Of a DNA stretch of 64,000 nucleotides, positions 1 through 11,636 are shown piece after piece; position 1 is the first letter of the stretch; every line of letters begins with the position of its first letter. The notes under the pieces were generated by a model. It saw only the letters and a list, made by a program, of their open reading frames with translations. It had not been told where the DNA came from and did no database searches. This DNA comes from Liquidambar formosana (lineage: Eukaryota > Streptophyta > Magnoliopsida > Saxifragales > Altingiaceae): contig CM077828.1 of NCBI GenBank assembly GCA_039720395.1, positions 27,756,717 through 27,820,716 of the forward strand. Reading direction: 5' to 3'. Made by a program: the position numbers and the translations under genes.

Positions 1-1128
1 AAATTTAACATATATGAAGTACATAAGTAAAGTGCCTAATCCAATTATTTGATTGATAAAATATTATTTTTATAAAAAGATATTAAAAAGTATATACGAG
101 TACAATTCCTTTTCTCCCCCAACAACTGGTCCTCTTGCCTATCCGAATGGCTCCACTTGCCCTTTGTATCTCTTTCACTCTTTTTCTCTCTTGTCATGTC
201 TCTTATGATTTGACATCATTATGTGGTAGGCATAGACATCATCGAAGTACTTGTCCCACCACTTAGCCAAAAAAAATAAATCTAAAGAAACAAAAAAAAA
301 AAAAAAAAAAAAATTGTCCCACAAGCCACACTTGATCTATTAGTTGACCAATACACACTTGATCTATTAGGTTTAGGTGGAGGTGGAATCTCATCTCATA
401 TGAGCATTGGATGGAGTCTCAATTAGAACATATGATATATCATGGCATCTCCACTAGTGAAGAATAGAAGTCAACATATGCTTTTACTACTCGAGAAATT
501 CCTTTCACACAAAGGTGGAAACATAGGGTTGGGCTGCAAGACCATTAGCAATGAATCACTCAAGTTAGAATTAGCTTCATTATGCTAATACAACCTTTGG
601 TTGGTTGAATTATGCTAATGGAAACATATTGTTAGGCTGTAAAACCACTGGCAATACAACCTTTGGTTGGTTGAATCATGCTAACTTCACCTATAATCTT
701 GTTGTTTTGGAACCTAAATCTTTTTAAATGCCTTTTGACTGCTACAAGCAATTTAAAAGAGCAAGTCTAAAATAGCCTCTCTATATATTTGGTTCAAGCA
801 GGTTTTGGTTGATAAGAAGAAACAGCAAAATGATTTGTAGTGGCAGATTTAGGATTTGGGTTTAGGAGTTGGTGAAGAAAACTATAAAGAATACTAACGA
901 GAATATTCAAGAAAAAAATTTAAGAGAAAATTGTTGCATATTTAGAATATCGAGAAGGATGTCCACACAAAGCCTCAATCGGAGAAATTATTAATATAAA
1001 CAAAACTATGGGAGGGAAAAGACTGCTTCAATGGACACTTAATCAACATAAGAACAAGTGCTGCAGCAATATTTAATTATATCTCTGTATTTATGAATTC
1101 TATACATGATATCTTCACACCCGCTGGG
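1..1128. repeat. Duplicated CRK 3' flank, copy 1
   Basis: No gene is seen. This stretch is closely similar to 7250-8452 and, in its right part, to 29160-30055. All three lie directly downstream of a last CRK exon of the same subtype. It holds an A-rich run near 290-312 and an internally repeated motif (GCTAATACAACCTTTGGTTG and variants) near 585-685. It is best read as the 3' flank that was copied together with the kinase unit. Confidence 0.7.
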
Positions 1129-1407
1129 TCATCTACCATAGAACAAACTTCCTGATGACCCTGACGACTTGGAAGAAGATAGCAAACGCAAACCTTCGCT
1201 TTCTTCCTGGATTTCCGTCGCTAAAATGTCTAAAAATGGTGGTTCTGTGGGAAAATCGTCTTTCTGAACCCTGTGACTTCTCAGCAGCTCCACCACTCTT
1301 GACATTTTGAGGCGATAACAGGGTGTAGCTTGTGTGAACAGTAACGCCACATGTACCACATGCAACGTATCATCCTTCATGGCATCCTCATAGAAACTTC
1401 TATCTAT

Positions 1408-1897
1408 TACAAGGATTTAAAGAGTCATGTCTAGTTTTGGTAAAAGGAGTAATTAGGGAGTGGGAATACTGAATGACTGCTTAGGAGAGCAAAGAGGGTC
1501 ATTAATGATTGTAATTATGATGTCTGAATGAAATCAGTATAAAAGGGGCAGCACCCTTAGCCTACTGCAACAAATTTTCAAAATTGATATTGCATTCTTT
1601 ACCAAAGTAGTTCCAGAGATATGCTTCTAACAGCTGGTTCATATCATTTACACTATGTTTGGATAAGGAATTTTTAAGTGAAATTTGCTTTTGAGATGGC
1701 ATTTGTAAAATTTTTATAAGGATTTTGTCCATGTTATCTTTATAAAAATTTTACAAATTCCATCTCAAAAGAAAAGTCCACTTAAAAATTCCTTATCCAA
1801 ACATAGCATTAAGGCTTTACCTAGATTTCCCTTTAGAAATCATGGCTCCAACGGAGATTTCAGAAGTAACAATCCTTGCTTCGTACTGTCTGTGGAT

Positions 1898-1934
<37 letters not shown>

Positions 1935-2243
1935 GTTGAATCAGAGCCCGCTTCTCCAGATCTGTGATTCTTGCGGATCTATATATAGCTGGCATGGGAG
2001 CAACTTAAAGTGAAATCAAGAGAATCCGGAGGCACCTCAAGTAGCAACTGTTGGAAAGATGGCAACAAAAGAATACGTGGAGAACCGGCAACAACAAATT
2101 GCTCAATTGTGTGACCATTAGGAGATGAAGAGGCCCACAGATGCATACATATCAGTGTAGAAAGATTTTAGCAGCAACAATAGTCTTTAGAAGAGTCTTC
2201 AAAGTGACAAAAATTGAGTTTTACCCCACAATCGGATGTTAAA
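1408..2243 (+). mobile_element. LTR-retrotransposon remnant inside CRK-1 (LTR, PBS, gag start)
   Basis: The sequence from 1408 matches 8731 onward and 34309 onward. It has an LTR with a TATAAAAGG box near 1541 and a CT microsatellite (about 1903-1931). Next comes a primer-binding-site-like TTGAATCAGAGCCCG (about 1936), one mismatch from the TGGAATCAGAGC of its sisters. A short open start at about 2059 (MATKEYVENRQQQIAQLCDH then stop) resembles the beginning of a retrotransposon gag. The right end stops near 2243 at CRK intron sequence (AAACTAATTTAGAAGAG). No 3' LTR or pol is seen. The superfamily cannot be fixed. Confidence 0.7.
1651..1808. mobile_element. 158-bp MITE with TTA duplication (PIF/Harbinger-like)
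   Basis: The ends CACTATGTTTGGATAAGG and the complement of CCTTATCCAAACATAGCA form long terminal inverted repeats. The element is flanked by TTA at 1648-1650 and 1809-1811. The same LTR without the insert is present at 8966 and 34550 (CATTTAAGGCTTTACC), which gives a clean empty site. A TTA duplication is typical of Tourist/PIF-type MITEs; the family name is inferred. Confidence 0.75.
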
Positions 2244-4996
2244 CTAATTTAGAAGAGTATTATGAAGGTACTGTTAGATGTCATTCTTTTTCAAATTATC
2301 TTCCAAATACAAGTTATTTAAAAATTCAAACTAACAAAGAAACAGAGAATAGTCTGGGGAAGAGTAATTTTCATTAGATGTACCAAAAATAAAGAGATCC
2401 AAGCTCTTGTTGATGTAGTAATCATAAACAAGCAAGCTTTCTGGGCCATCCGCACTGCAACCTAGCAACTTCACCAGATTTTTGTGCCGTACGTGGTCGA
2501 TCAAATTAACTTCTTTGAAAAACTGATCGTCCCATTGTTTTGTATTTAGAAACAATCGCTTTACTGCAACTTCCCTTCCACTGGGAAGGACAGCCTACAG
2601 CAGCATATAAAGAAAGTCAGAATTATAATATTAACTAAGCAACCAATTTTCAGGCGTTAGTACTTAGTTTGGTCCTACCTTGTAGACACTTCCATTACTG
2701 CCTTGCCCAAGCTTGTTTGATATATCGAAATTTCTTGGTAGCCCTTCTCAACTCCATGTATCTAAAATTTAGCTTGGTATGAGAAATGATAGTTGATAGT
2801 CCTGCTCCATAGGAAACAGCAAAAGAAATGAATAACACAGAATACGTCGTTTGACACATGGTGTTCCAAATTTGGAAATATGACTGGAATTCTTTCTATT
2901 AAGCTCACCCTGTAATGATTTATGATATGACGTGCCTAGGTATCCCTTTGATTTCCAGATTGCAATCCCAGTCACTAGTAGGAACCCTCCAATAACTGAG
3001 CTCAGTATGATCGATAAGTTCCTACGTTTGCCTACACATAAGATTTTTGTCATCATAAGCAGTCCAAACATGAAAGATGTTAATTAGAAATTTAGAATAA
3101 CAGAGAGGGGACACAAATCATTACTGTATTATATAACTTTCTTTAAGAGCCATGCTGCAATTACCACCTCAGCACTTCATTTGAAGCAGAAATATCATCT
3201 ATGTTTGTCAATAAAATTTTGGCCTGGATTCCTATAATTTGTTTTGGTTCCCCAGATCTCTTATTTCCACATTGTACATTATTAGTTCCCTAGAGTTCTA
3301 ACTTGATATGTTTCTTGCTGGTTTTGGGTTCATGTGTAGCATTCAAATTTTTATTCATTTATTTATTTATATATCTTTGTTTACAAAGTTAGCTGGCCAT
3401 TTTATTTTATTTCTTCCTATGTGAGCTGGATTATGGCATTATAAGCCACCAAGACGAGATAGTTTGGTTTTTGTTTCCTTATCTCCTTGTATGCTTACTT
3501 ATTTACTTTAGTTTTCTATTTTTAATAAAATTTGGAACTGAAAGCAGAAGATGGTGAGTGCTTTGGGTGCCAACCTAGTTGAGATTCTTTTTTCCTCTTT
3601 GATGCTTTTAGCTCTCTTTCTGGATTTTAAAAAAAAAAAAAAAAAAAAAACACAAAACAAAAAAGTTAGCTGGCCATTGATTCACAGCAACTATTCCAAC
3701 CAGGCGGTTGCATTTCACAGCACAAATTTACTTTTGAAATTTTTCATGAACTGTGCCATCTTGAAGCTCAACCTGTTCATGTGATATGGAGCAAATGTCA
3801 AACTTAGTTCATGGTGAGGAAACCCCCACCCTGAGCTCAAAAGTCTTCATATTATAACATAGGCATATACATAAGGGAAAGCATATTTCATTGCTATAGG
3901 GAATATGCCATAGTAAATCTTCCCTTCACATAGTGCTTCCACGTGAAATAACTCCAGTAAAGATCTTGGTCTGGGAATCTAAGAAATTCTAACAGAATGA
4001 TTGCCCAAAAAATGCACCACTGCACAATGATCATACAGCTATATAAATCCTATATTTTTTTCTTGTTTCTTAGATTTTTTTTCAATCAGCTCCACATTTA
4101 GATTTATTGTGGGTGTAAAATAGCCAAAAATCAAAGAAGAGTAGATTTCACTGACACTTCCCAAAACCAATTTAACTACTTAGGGGGAATAAAAAAGGTT
4201 GTTTGATTGTTTTAAAACAATGCAGAGTGAAAAGCTTTCAATGTTGCCTGATGAATTAGGGGCAGTCTGGTTTACATTCCAGAAAAGCTCTGTTGAATAT
4301 CTCATATAACAGCCAGCATTGAGAGCCCGGCCTTCAACAGACGGAGAACACGACGAAATCGAAGAAGCAGCAGCTTGAAGGCAAGAATTGCATGTGTTCT
4401 CATCCAAGCTCTCCCAACATTGAGCAAGAGCATATAATGTCAAACCGGAAATGGATTCTGATGCCACAGCAAACCCACTGCTCCTTCGAGAGGCTAAGCT
4501 GACACTCCCAATAACTTTTGTTAACACTTGGTTAAATCTATCGGGTTGAGAGGTGCTATTCCTTGAAGAACAGTTTGTAACACTATCTGAATCCAGACCT
4601 TGATTGAAGAATGAGAAATTCTTATAGCGGCCAAAACACCTATCAAGAAAAATCCTTCCTCCTATATGGGGAACACTTTAGAATAGTGGACTGGAGTGTA
4701 TTGAAGCAAAGGCCACAATCAGTAGTTTTAAGGTCTCCATAGCACTGAATTAGTCCAAAGACAGCGTTTGGGCCTCTGCCGTCAGCAGTGATCCCAAACC
4801 CATTCTGGTTTACCTGATTGCTCATATTATACAATGCAGAAACGGCATTATTAGCAAGAAGTGTACTAGAATCAGCGTGTGGCGACCTGCATCCTAAAGC
4901 AGCTATACTTGTTCTAGGGTCAGCCATTGAAGTCCCAACAAAGCTTGATGCCATCAAGATAACAACAACCCCACTGATGAATCCTGAAAACCCCAT

Positions 4997-7249
4997 GTCT
5001 AAAACCCAACAAAATCTAATCTCTCTTCTTGAGAAATCGGAAGAACACAGAGATCTGAGAACACCCCTATAAAAAGACTCGAAATCAATTCCTCAACAGA
5101 AATTCATTTTTGAGAATGGGAAACTTCAATCCAGCAAAAACCCATATCAGAAAATCCTCACTAGGGCAAACCCAATGGCATAAAGGTATCTAAATGAACC
5201 AGAGGTGACAAAACCACTCATATCAAAAGACCCAACTTTTTTATCATTTTGTTTTCACAAACTCATCAATAGAAATCCATTTTGAGAATGGGAAACTTCA
5301 ATCCAGCAAAAACCCATACGAGAAAATCCTCATATAAGCAAACCCAGTGGCGCAAAAGTATCCAAACGAAGCAGAGGAGACAAAAATGAGACCCATCAAT
5401 TCGCGCAACACCCTTCCGGAAGAACATATTGAGGTCGATATATAGAACAGGAAGGATTACTTTTTAAGACACAGTACAGCGACAGGCACACAGAATTTCT
5501 TCACAAGACCCACTAATCCACCATTATCCTCAGAACTATTAGAGTTCGGACTCGTAATTTGGATCTTCTAGATAGACTCGCACAAGGACCAACTGTCGCC
5601 TGGCTTCCCGTGAATGATTACAAGTTGTGGAAAGATTGGAAAAAATGCGCACCAAAAGGGTTCTCCGAGAAGAGGCTAGAAAGAATATTTGACTTTGCTC
5701 CATGATCCCTTACTTCCGTGTCCATCAAAGCTTCATGACGCGGCATTGAAGTTTTGAACTTTTGGTGCCTACCATTTTATTTTATCTTTTATTTTATTTA
5801 TTATTATTTTTATTTTAATGAAACTATTAAAGTACCTACCTTGCTGGCCACCGAAGATTTTCTCTACAGCCGCAAATCTGGACGCATCTTAGAAATACAG
5901 ACTTGTTTGGTGGCTGTTCCAGATTATATGGCATTAATTTTTGGGGAAATTACCAATTGATTCCATGTTTCCATGGAATTGCCCCAAAAGGATTGTCTCA
6001 ACAAACTGACTGACTTTATTATAAGCTACTGGAAACAAAAACAAGTTGATAGTCAAAACATCCTTATGGGGCAATTCCATGAAAACATGGAATCAAACTG
6101 TAATTCTCCCATTTTTAGACATGCCATAAATTGACTGTATGTCTCTTTAAAAGTTTCATATTTTGATCGCACCCGTCAAATAAAGTATGAAATTCTTTCT
6201 TGTCTAATAATGTCCACTTGAAATTTTCAAACAATTTTATCAATGAGTTCAACGATATTTGGTATCGTAACATGTGCAGACGAATTAAAATATTAAAGTT
6301 TTCCTATCTAATGCTTATCAAAAATCTGATTGATGGTGACTGGCCACTGCCCTCAGGAGGCTTACCCTCTTAGCAAAATTATTGTGATTGCATTGCCAAA
6401 CAGAGAAGAAAATAATGGACATACAAAATGAGAGGGATTGGTTTGATGACGGTTGGAAAGGAATTTTGTAAGTTGGTTTGAGTCATGAGTGGACCTCTTT
6501 CTCATCTGCCCATGTTCAAGGACATATTTACAGAAGTACCTTATTTGTCAACTGGGCCGAAAGTGGTCCGAATCGTTCACATTTGACTTTCTCCCGCTTA
6601 GAAAAAGCTACTGCCTGTGCGGGCCCTCATGGTTGTATTCCATTGGTCAGATGTTGCTTTACTTTAAAGATATTTTGCTTGATTCCAAAAATAGATAGCT
6701 GTGTACTGCATAATTGGACCCAGGAATTCCCAAGATTCAAGAATTTAATATGGAGTGCAAAATTTTATTCTTCCCTTTGACAACAATTTACATTTTGGAA
6801 TATTTTTTGAAAAATCTCATCACATATGAAAATGCATTAAATAGCTTATATTAATATACGTACTTAATTAAAGCGATTCAAACAATTTGAAATCAAAAGA
6901 GTATCACAAAATGTTACATAATTCAATCATGTGCATTAATTACATGTGCACATGTATCATCTGCAAACAGTGAGATAGTTTCAGATATCTCAAAACGACC
7001 CTTTATGTATATATATAGATAAACTTATATGTGATGTAAAATTTTTTACTTTTACACTATTTAATATCTTTTATAAGAATTATATTTCAATAAACCCACT
7101 GTATTTCTCACACATGTCAAATATCAAGTCAATTGAATATCATGAATTATTTAATATGTAAACTTACATTTATCTGATAAATAAAATTATGAGTTTAGGC
7201 ACTTATGAATGAAATAGCTCTTAATCTTCAATTAATTTGAAAAATTAAC
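4997..7249. other. CRK-1 upstream region and intergenic DNA
   Basis: No protein-coding gene is supported. The first 750 bases resemble the regions upstream of CRK-3 and CRK-4 and should contain the CRK-1 promoter. A segment beginning GAGAATGGGAAACTTCAATC occurs twice (about 5112 and 5283), a local duplication also seen upstream of CRK-3 but present once upstream of CRK-4. Other parts (6120-6780) resemble 21420-21760 and 27000-27400. A MITE lies at 5943-6110. Confidence 0.5.
5943..6110. mobile_element. 168-bp foldback MITE
   Basis: The two halves are inverted copies: GATTCCATGTTTCCATGGAA on the left and, on the other strand, GATTCCATGTTTTCATGGAA from the right, within inverted repeats of about 48 bp. 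The identical hexamer ATTTTT flanks both sides (5937-5942 and 6111-6116) and may be the target duplication. No coding sequence is present. Confidence 0.65.
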
Positions 7250-8452
7250 ATGTATGAAGTGCACTATTAGAATGTCTAATCCAACTGTTAGATTGACAAA
7301 ATAGTATTTTTGTAAAAAAATATTAAAAGGCATATACGAGCTACAAATTTCTTTTCTCCCCAACAAGTGGTCCTCTTGCCTAGCCTAATGGCTCCACTTG
7401 CCTTTTGTATTTCTTTCACTCTTTTTCTCTCTTGTCATGTCACCTATGATTTGACATCATTCTGTGATAGGCATAGACATCATTGAAGTACTTGTCCCAC
7501 CACTTATCAAAAAAAATAAAAAAAAAAAAAATAAAAAAAAAAAAAAAAAAGAGGAAAGAAGAAGAAGAAAGCCTCTTAAGAAACTAAAAAAAAAAAATTT
7601 GTCCCACAGGCCACACTTGGTCTATTGATTCTATTAGTTGACCAATACACACTTCATCTATTAGGTTAAGGTGGAATCTCATATGATATGAGCATTGGAT
7701 GAAGTCTCAATTAGATCATATGGTATATCATGGCATCTCCACTAGTTAAAAATAGAAGCCAACATATGCTTTTACTAATCGAGACGTTCCTTTTACACAA
7801 AGGTGGAAACATATGGTTAGGCTGCAACACCATTGGCAATGAGTCACTTAAGAATTAGCTTCATTATGCTAATACAACCTTTGGTTGGTTGAATTATGCT
7901 AATGGAAACATATTGTTAGGCTGTAAAACCACTGGCAATTATTAACTTAATTTGGGATTAGCTTCATTGTGATAATACAACCTTTGGTTGGTTGAATCAT
8001 GCTAACTTCACCTATATATAATCTTGTTGTTTTGGAACCAAATCTTTTTAAATGCCTTTTGACTGCTACAAGCAATTTAAAAGAGTAAGTCTAAAATAGC
8101 CTCTCTATATATTTGGTTCAAGCAGCTTTTGGTTGATACACAGAAATAGCAAAATGATTTGTAGTGGCAGATTTAGGATTTGGGTTCAGGAGTTAGTGAA
8201 GAAAACTATAAAGAATACTAACGAGAATATTGAAGAAAAAAATTTAAGAGAAAATTGTAGCATATTTAGAATATCAAGAAGGATGTCCACACAAAGCCTC
8301 AATCGGAGAAATTATTAATATAAATAAAACTATGGGAGGGAAAAGACTGCTTCAATGGACACTTAATCAGCATAAGAACAAGAGCTGCAGCAATATTTAA
8401 TTATATCTCTGTATTTATGAATTCTATACATGATATCTTCACACCCGCTGGG
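7250..8452. repeat. Duplicated CRK 3' flank, copy 2
   Basis: Near-copy of 1-1128, downstream of the CRK-2 remnant. It has a longer A-rich block (about 7508-7600) and two or three copies of the TACAACCTTTGGTTGGTTGA motif (7873-7995). A 61-codon open frame at 8133-8318 is not conserved as a frame in the other copies and is not called a gene. Confidence 0.65.
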
Positions 8453-8730
8453 TCATCTACCATAGAACAAACTTCCTGATGATCCTGACGACTTGGGAGA
8501 AGATAGCAAACGCAAACCTTCGCTACCTTCCTGGATTTCCGTTGCTAAAATGTCTGAAAATGGTGGTTCTGTGGGAAAATCGTCTTTCTGAACCCTGTGA
8601 CTTCTCAGCAACTCCACCACTCTTGACATTTTGGGGCGATAACAGGGTATAGTTTATGTGAATAGTAACGCCACAAGTACCACATGCAACGTATCATCCT
8701 TCATTGCATCCTTATAGAAACTTCTATCTA
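8453..8730 (-). pseudogene. CRK-2, last-exon remnant
   Basis: Only the last kinase exon survives (subdomain XI and the C-terminal tail). It is nearly identical to the last exons of CRK-1 and CRK-5 (PKMSRVVELLRSHRVQKDDF). Relative to CRK-5, the segment matching [12 protein letters not shown] carries substitutions including an in-frame stop (TTCACATAAAC). The exon is cut at 8730/8731 by the same LTR remnant, at the same base, as in CRK-1, so the insertion predates the duplication of the two units. No upstream exons follow to the right; the next sequence is transposon. Confidence 0.8.
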
Positions 8731-9183
8731 TTACAAGGATTTAAAGAGTCGTGTCTAGTTTTGGTAAAAGGAGTAATTAGCAAGTGTGTATACTGAATGA
8801 CTGCTTAGGAGAGCAAAGAGGGTCATTAATGATTGTAATTATGAAGTCTGAATGAAATCAGTATAGAAGGGGCAGCACCCTTGGCCTACTGCAACAAATT
8901 TTCAAAATTGATATTGCATTCTTTACCAAAGTAGCTCCGGAGATATGCTTCTAATAGCTGGTTCATGTCATTTAAGGCTTTACCTAGATTTCGCTTTAGA
9001 AATCGTGGCTCCAACGGAGATTTCAAAAGTAACAATCCTTACTTTGTACTGTTTGTGGATTGTTTCTCTCTCTCTCTCTTTCTCTCAGTGGAATCAGAGC
9101 CCGGTTCTCCAGATCTGTGATTCTTGCGGATCTATATATAGCTGGCATGGGAGCAACTTAAAGTAAAATCAAGAGAATCCAGA
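8731..9183 (+). mobile_element. LTR-element remnant, left part (LTR and PBS)
   Basis: Matches 1408-2030 without the MITE, and 34309-34750. It contains the LTR with a TATA-like box near 8860, a CT-rich tract, and a primer-binding-site-like TGGAATCAGAGCCCG at 9089. It is interrupted at 9183 by copia element 1 and resumes at 14535 (CCGGAGGCACCTCAAG). Confidence 0.75.
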
Positions 9184-9586
9184 TATAAAAAATAACGAGT
9201 TGGGTTGAATTCTCTACCTTTTAGTGAAGGTTAGAGACAGATTGCATTCATTTATATAGTATTTACAATGTACATCAATTAGGTAAGTCAACCATAGAGT
9301 ATCAAAGGAAATTAACCTAAAAGGAATGAAAAGATTTATATACAAGGCTTCAGCAATCCGTGTATGAGTTGTATCACCTCACTCATGGGTATCAATCATG
9401 GGGTCTTGTTTATGAGCAGAGATCAAGGGATCATGATTGAATATATCTTTATTTGTATCACCGGCACTATTCATGCCTCTATCCCCATCACCATTTATGG
9501 CTTTATCACAACCACTAATCAAGGGATTGCCATGAATTATAGGACTGGAGATCTGGTGTTGCACTGTCAAATCCATTTCCTTAACA
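9184..9586 (-). repeat. Copia element 1, 3' LTR
   Basis: 403 bp, pairing with 14132-14534. Next to it at about 9587-9600 is the polypurine tract (minus strand TTTGAGGGGGAG) used for plus-strand priming, which confirms that this is the 3' LTR. Confidence 0.95.
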
Positions 9587-9596
9587 CTCCCCCTCA

Positions 9597-11574
9597 AACT
9601 GGGATGGGGCGAAGCCGAAAGGCCCAATTTGCGACAAAGGGATTGAAATTGGGATTTCGGTAGAGGCTTAGTTAGGATGTCAGCAACTTGCATAGTGGAG
9701 GAAACAAAATGAGTGAGCAATAACCCCAAGGCCACTCGTTCACGAACATAGTGATAATCGAGTTCAATATGTTTTGTTCGAGCATGGAAAACAGGATTAA
9801 TGGTCATGTAAAGGGCACTCATGTTGTCACAAAAGAGGGTAATTGGCTTGTATAGGGAGAGACCAATATCTCGCATGATGTAGGATAGCTAAGTGAGCTC
9901 GGCAGTAGTAGAGGCCATAGCACAATATTCAACCTATGCACTAGAGCAAGCTACCGTGTTTTGCTTATTTGCATTCCAAGAGATACAATTAGTGCCAAAA
10001 AATGTGCAGTAACCCATGGTGGATCGACGAGTAAAAGGACACCTAGCCCAATCTGCATCCGAAAAGCCATACAAATTAAGAGTGGAGTGGGAGAGGATTC
10101 GAATACCATGATCTAATGTGCCCTTGAGATAACGGAGTATACGTTTGACAAGCTAAAAATGGTGGACAGTAGGCTCATGCACGAATTGGCAAACATAGTT
10201 CACACTGAAGGCAATATCTGGTCTGGTAAAAGTGAGGTATTAAAGCGCCCTAACAATACTTCGGTAATGTGTAGGATCATCAAATAGAGAAGTGGAGACC
10301 AGTGCAATAATTTTTGTTGCCATTGGTGTTCGAATGGGCTTACAATCGCTCATAGAAGCACGGTCCAACAAAACTTGTGCATAACAAGTTTGGCAGAGAA
10401 ATATACCATCAAGATGCCGTTGGATTTCCACACCCAAAAAATAATGTATGGACCCATATCTTTCATAGCAAACTCAGTGCTTAATTGATTGATAAAGGAA
10501 TCAAGAAATGTGACATTATCACCAGTGAGAATAATATCATCAACATAGAGCAAAATAAGAATAGTACCATGAGTTGTATGACGGACAAATAAAGACGGAT
10601 CCGCTGAGCTGCAAAAAAAAACCGAACGACAAGAGGAAGTCACTAAAGCGGTCAAACCATGCTCGTGGTGCCTGTTTGAGACCATAAAGAGCACGCTTCA
10701 AGCGACAAACATGAGTAGGACAATCAGCATTCTTGAAACCAGGGGGCTGGCTCATATAAACAGGTTCATGAAGCTTGCCATGGAGGAAAGCATTTTTGAC
10801 ATCGAGTTGGCATATAGCCCAATTGCGAACCACAGCAACAGATAAAATAACTTGAATAGTCACAGGCTTAAGAACAGGAGAAAAGGTTTCAAAAAAATCA
10901 ACGCCTTCAACTTAGTTATATCCCTTTGCCACTAGATGTGCCTTAAGTCTTTCTAATGAACCATCTTCTTTTAACTTGGATTTGAAGACCCATTTGGACC
11001 CAATGATATGCATACTGAGATTACGGGGCATAAGTTCCCATGTGTCATTTGTACGAAGAGCTTCAATTTCATTATTCATGGCACCTAACCAACCAGGGTG
11101 TTGTAATGCAGCTTGCATAGTTTTCGGTTCATCTGGAATAGGCTGGACTTGATGAACACAAGCATATTTGGGATTTGGTTTGATTGTGCCTGTTTTTCCC
11201 CGAGTCACCATATTATGAGCATTAGTAAATTGTAACGGAGATGAGGGAGGAGGAGACAATGGGGTTGAAGGTGAGAACGCTATGGGTGACTGAGGTGGAT
11301 CATAAGGAGGTACAGGAGGAAGCTCCAGGTATGGTGTAGTGTGCTCATTAGTGGGTGAGGATAGGTAGGGTGTACCAATGCACGTTTGGTCTTGGGACAT
11401 AGTGGAAGAATTAAAAAATGGAGAAGTGGGCTGCATACTATGAGGTTGGGTAGTGGTGTCATCTAGGACATCATGCATGTTTGGAGGTTGGGTAGTGGTT
11501 TCATTTGGGGCATTATTCGGTGCATAGGATTGGCCATCTTGGATATGACATGTGAGTGGGTCTAATGGTAGCAA
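9597..11574 (-). pseudogene. Copia element 1 reverse transcriptase and RNase H, broken
   Basis: Reading on the minus strand, the reverse transcriptase begins with the AMNNEIEALRTNDTWELMPR and KWVFKSKLKEDGS region (about 11110-10960). It continues through the DVKNAFLHGKL block (about 10800) to the catalytic YVDD box (about 10540). RNase H shows an acidic SDADW site (about 10040), a VEY site (about 9930), FCDN (about 9825) and the conserved HARTKHIELDYHYVRE (about 9760). In-frame stops (for example near 9890 and 9935) and frameshifts near 10430 and 10915 split it into at least four pieces. It is not expected to be active. Confidence 0.9.
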
Positions 11575-11636
11575 GGATTGGGTGGGCCCTATTAATGATG
11601 GAAAAGTCTTTGGGGTGGTAATGTCTGACGATGGGT

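Larger units (their letters stand above)
1129..4996 (-). pseudogene. CRK-1, chimeric and broken cysteine-rich receptor-like kinase
   Basis: Exons: 1, 4996-4248; 2, 3031-2909; 3, 2801-2679; 4, 2594-2384; last exon remnant, 1407-1129. Exon 1 encodes a signal peptide and two DUF26 domains (C-X8-C-X2-C motifs CYGDLKTTDCGLC and [13 protein letters not shown]). It lost 2 bp near 4671 compared with CRK-3, which shifts the frame between the two domains. Exon 3 has one extra base near 2730. Exons 5 and 6 (HRD, DFG and APE motifs) are absent: an LTR-element remnant joins intron 4 directly to the interior of the last exon. Exons 1-4 resemble CRK-3/CRK-4, whereas the last exon (YRLKMSRVVELLRSHRVQKD) is of the CRK-5 type, so the unit is chimeric. 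Intron 1 would have a GC donor (CAG|GCAACA). It is non-functional as a kinase. Confidence 0.85.

Noticed and set aside
4818..5072. 84-codon plus-strand open frame, repeated at 20679 and 26590
   Set aside because: It is the antisense shadow of the conserved DUF26 exon 1 and its leader. Similarity between units follows from the real gene on the other strand.
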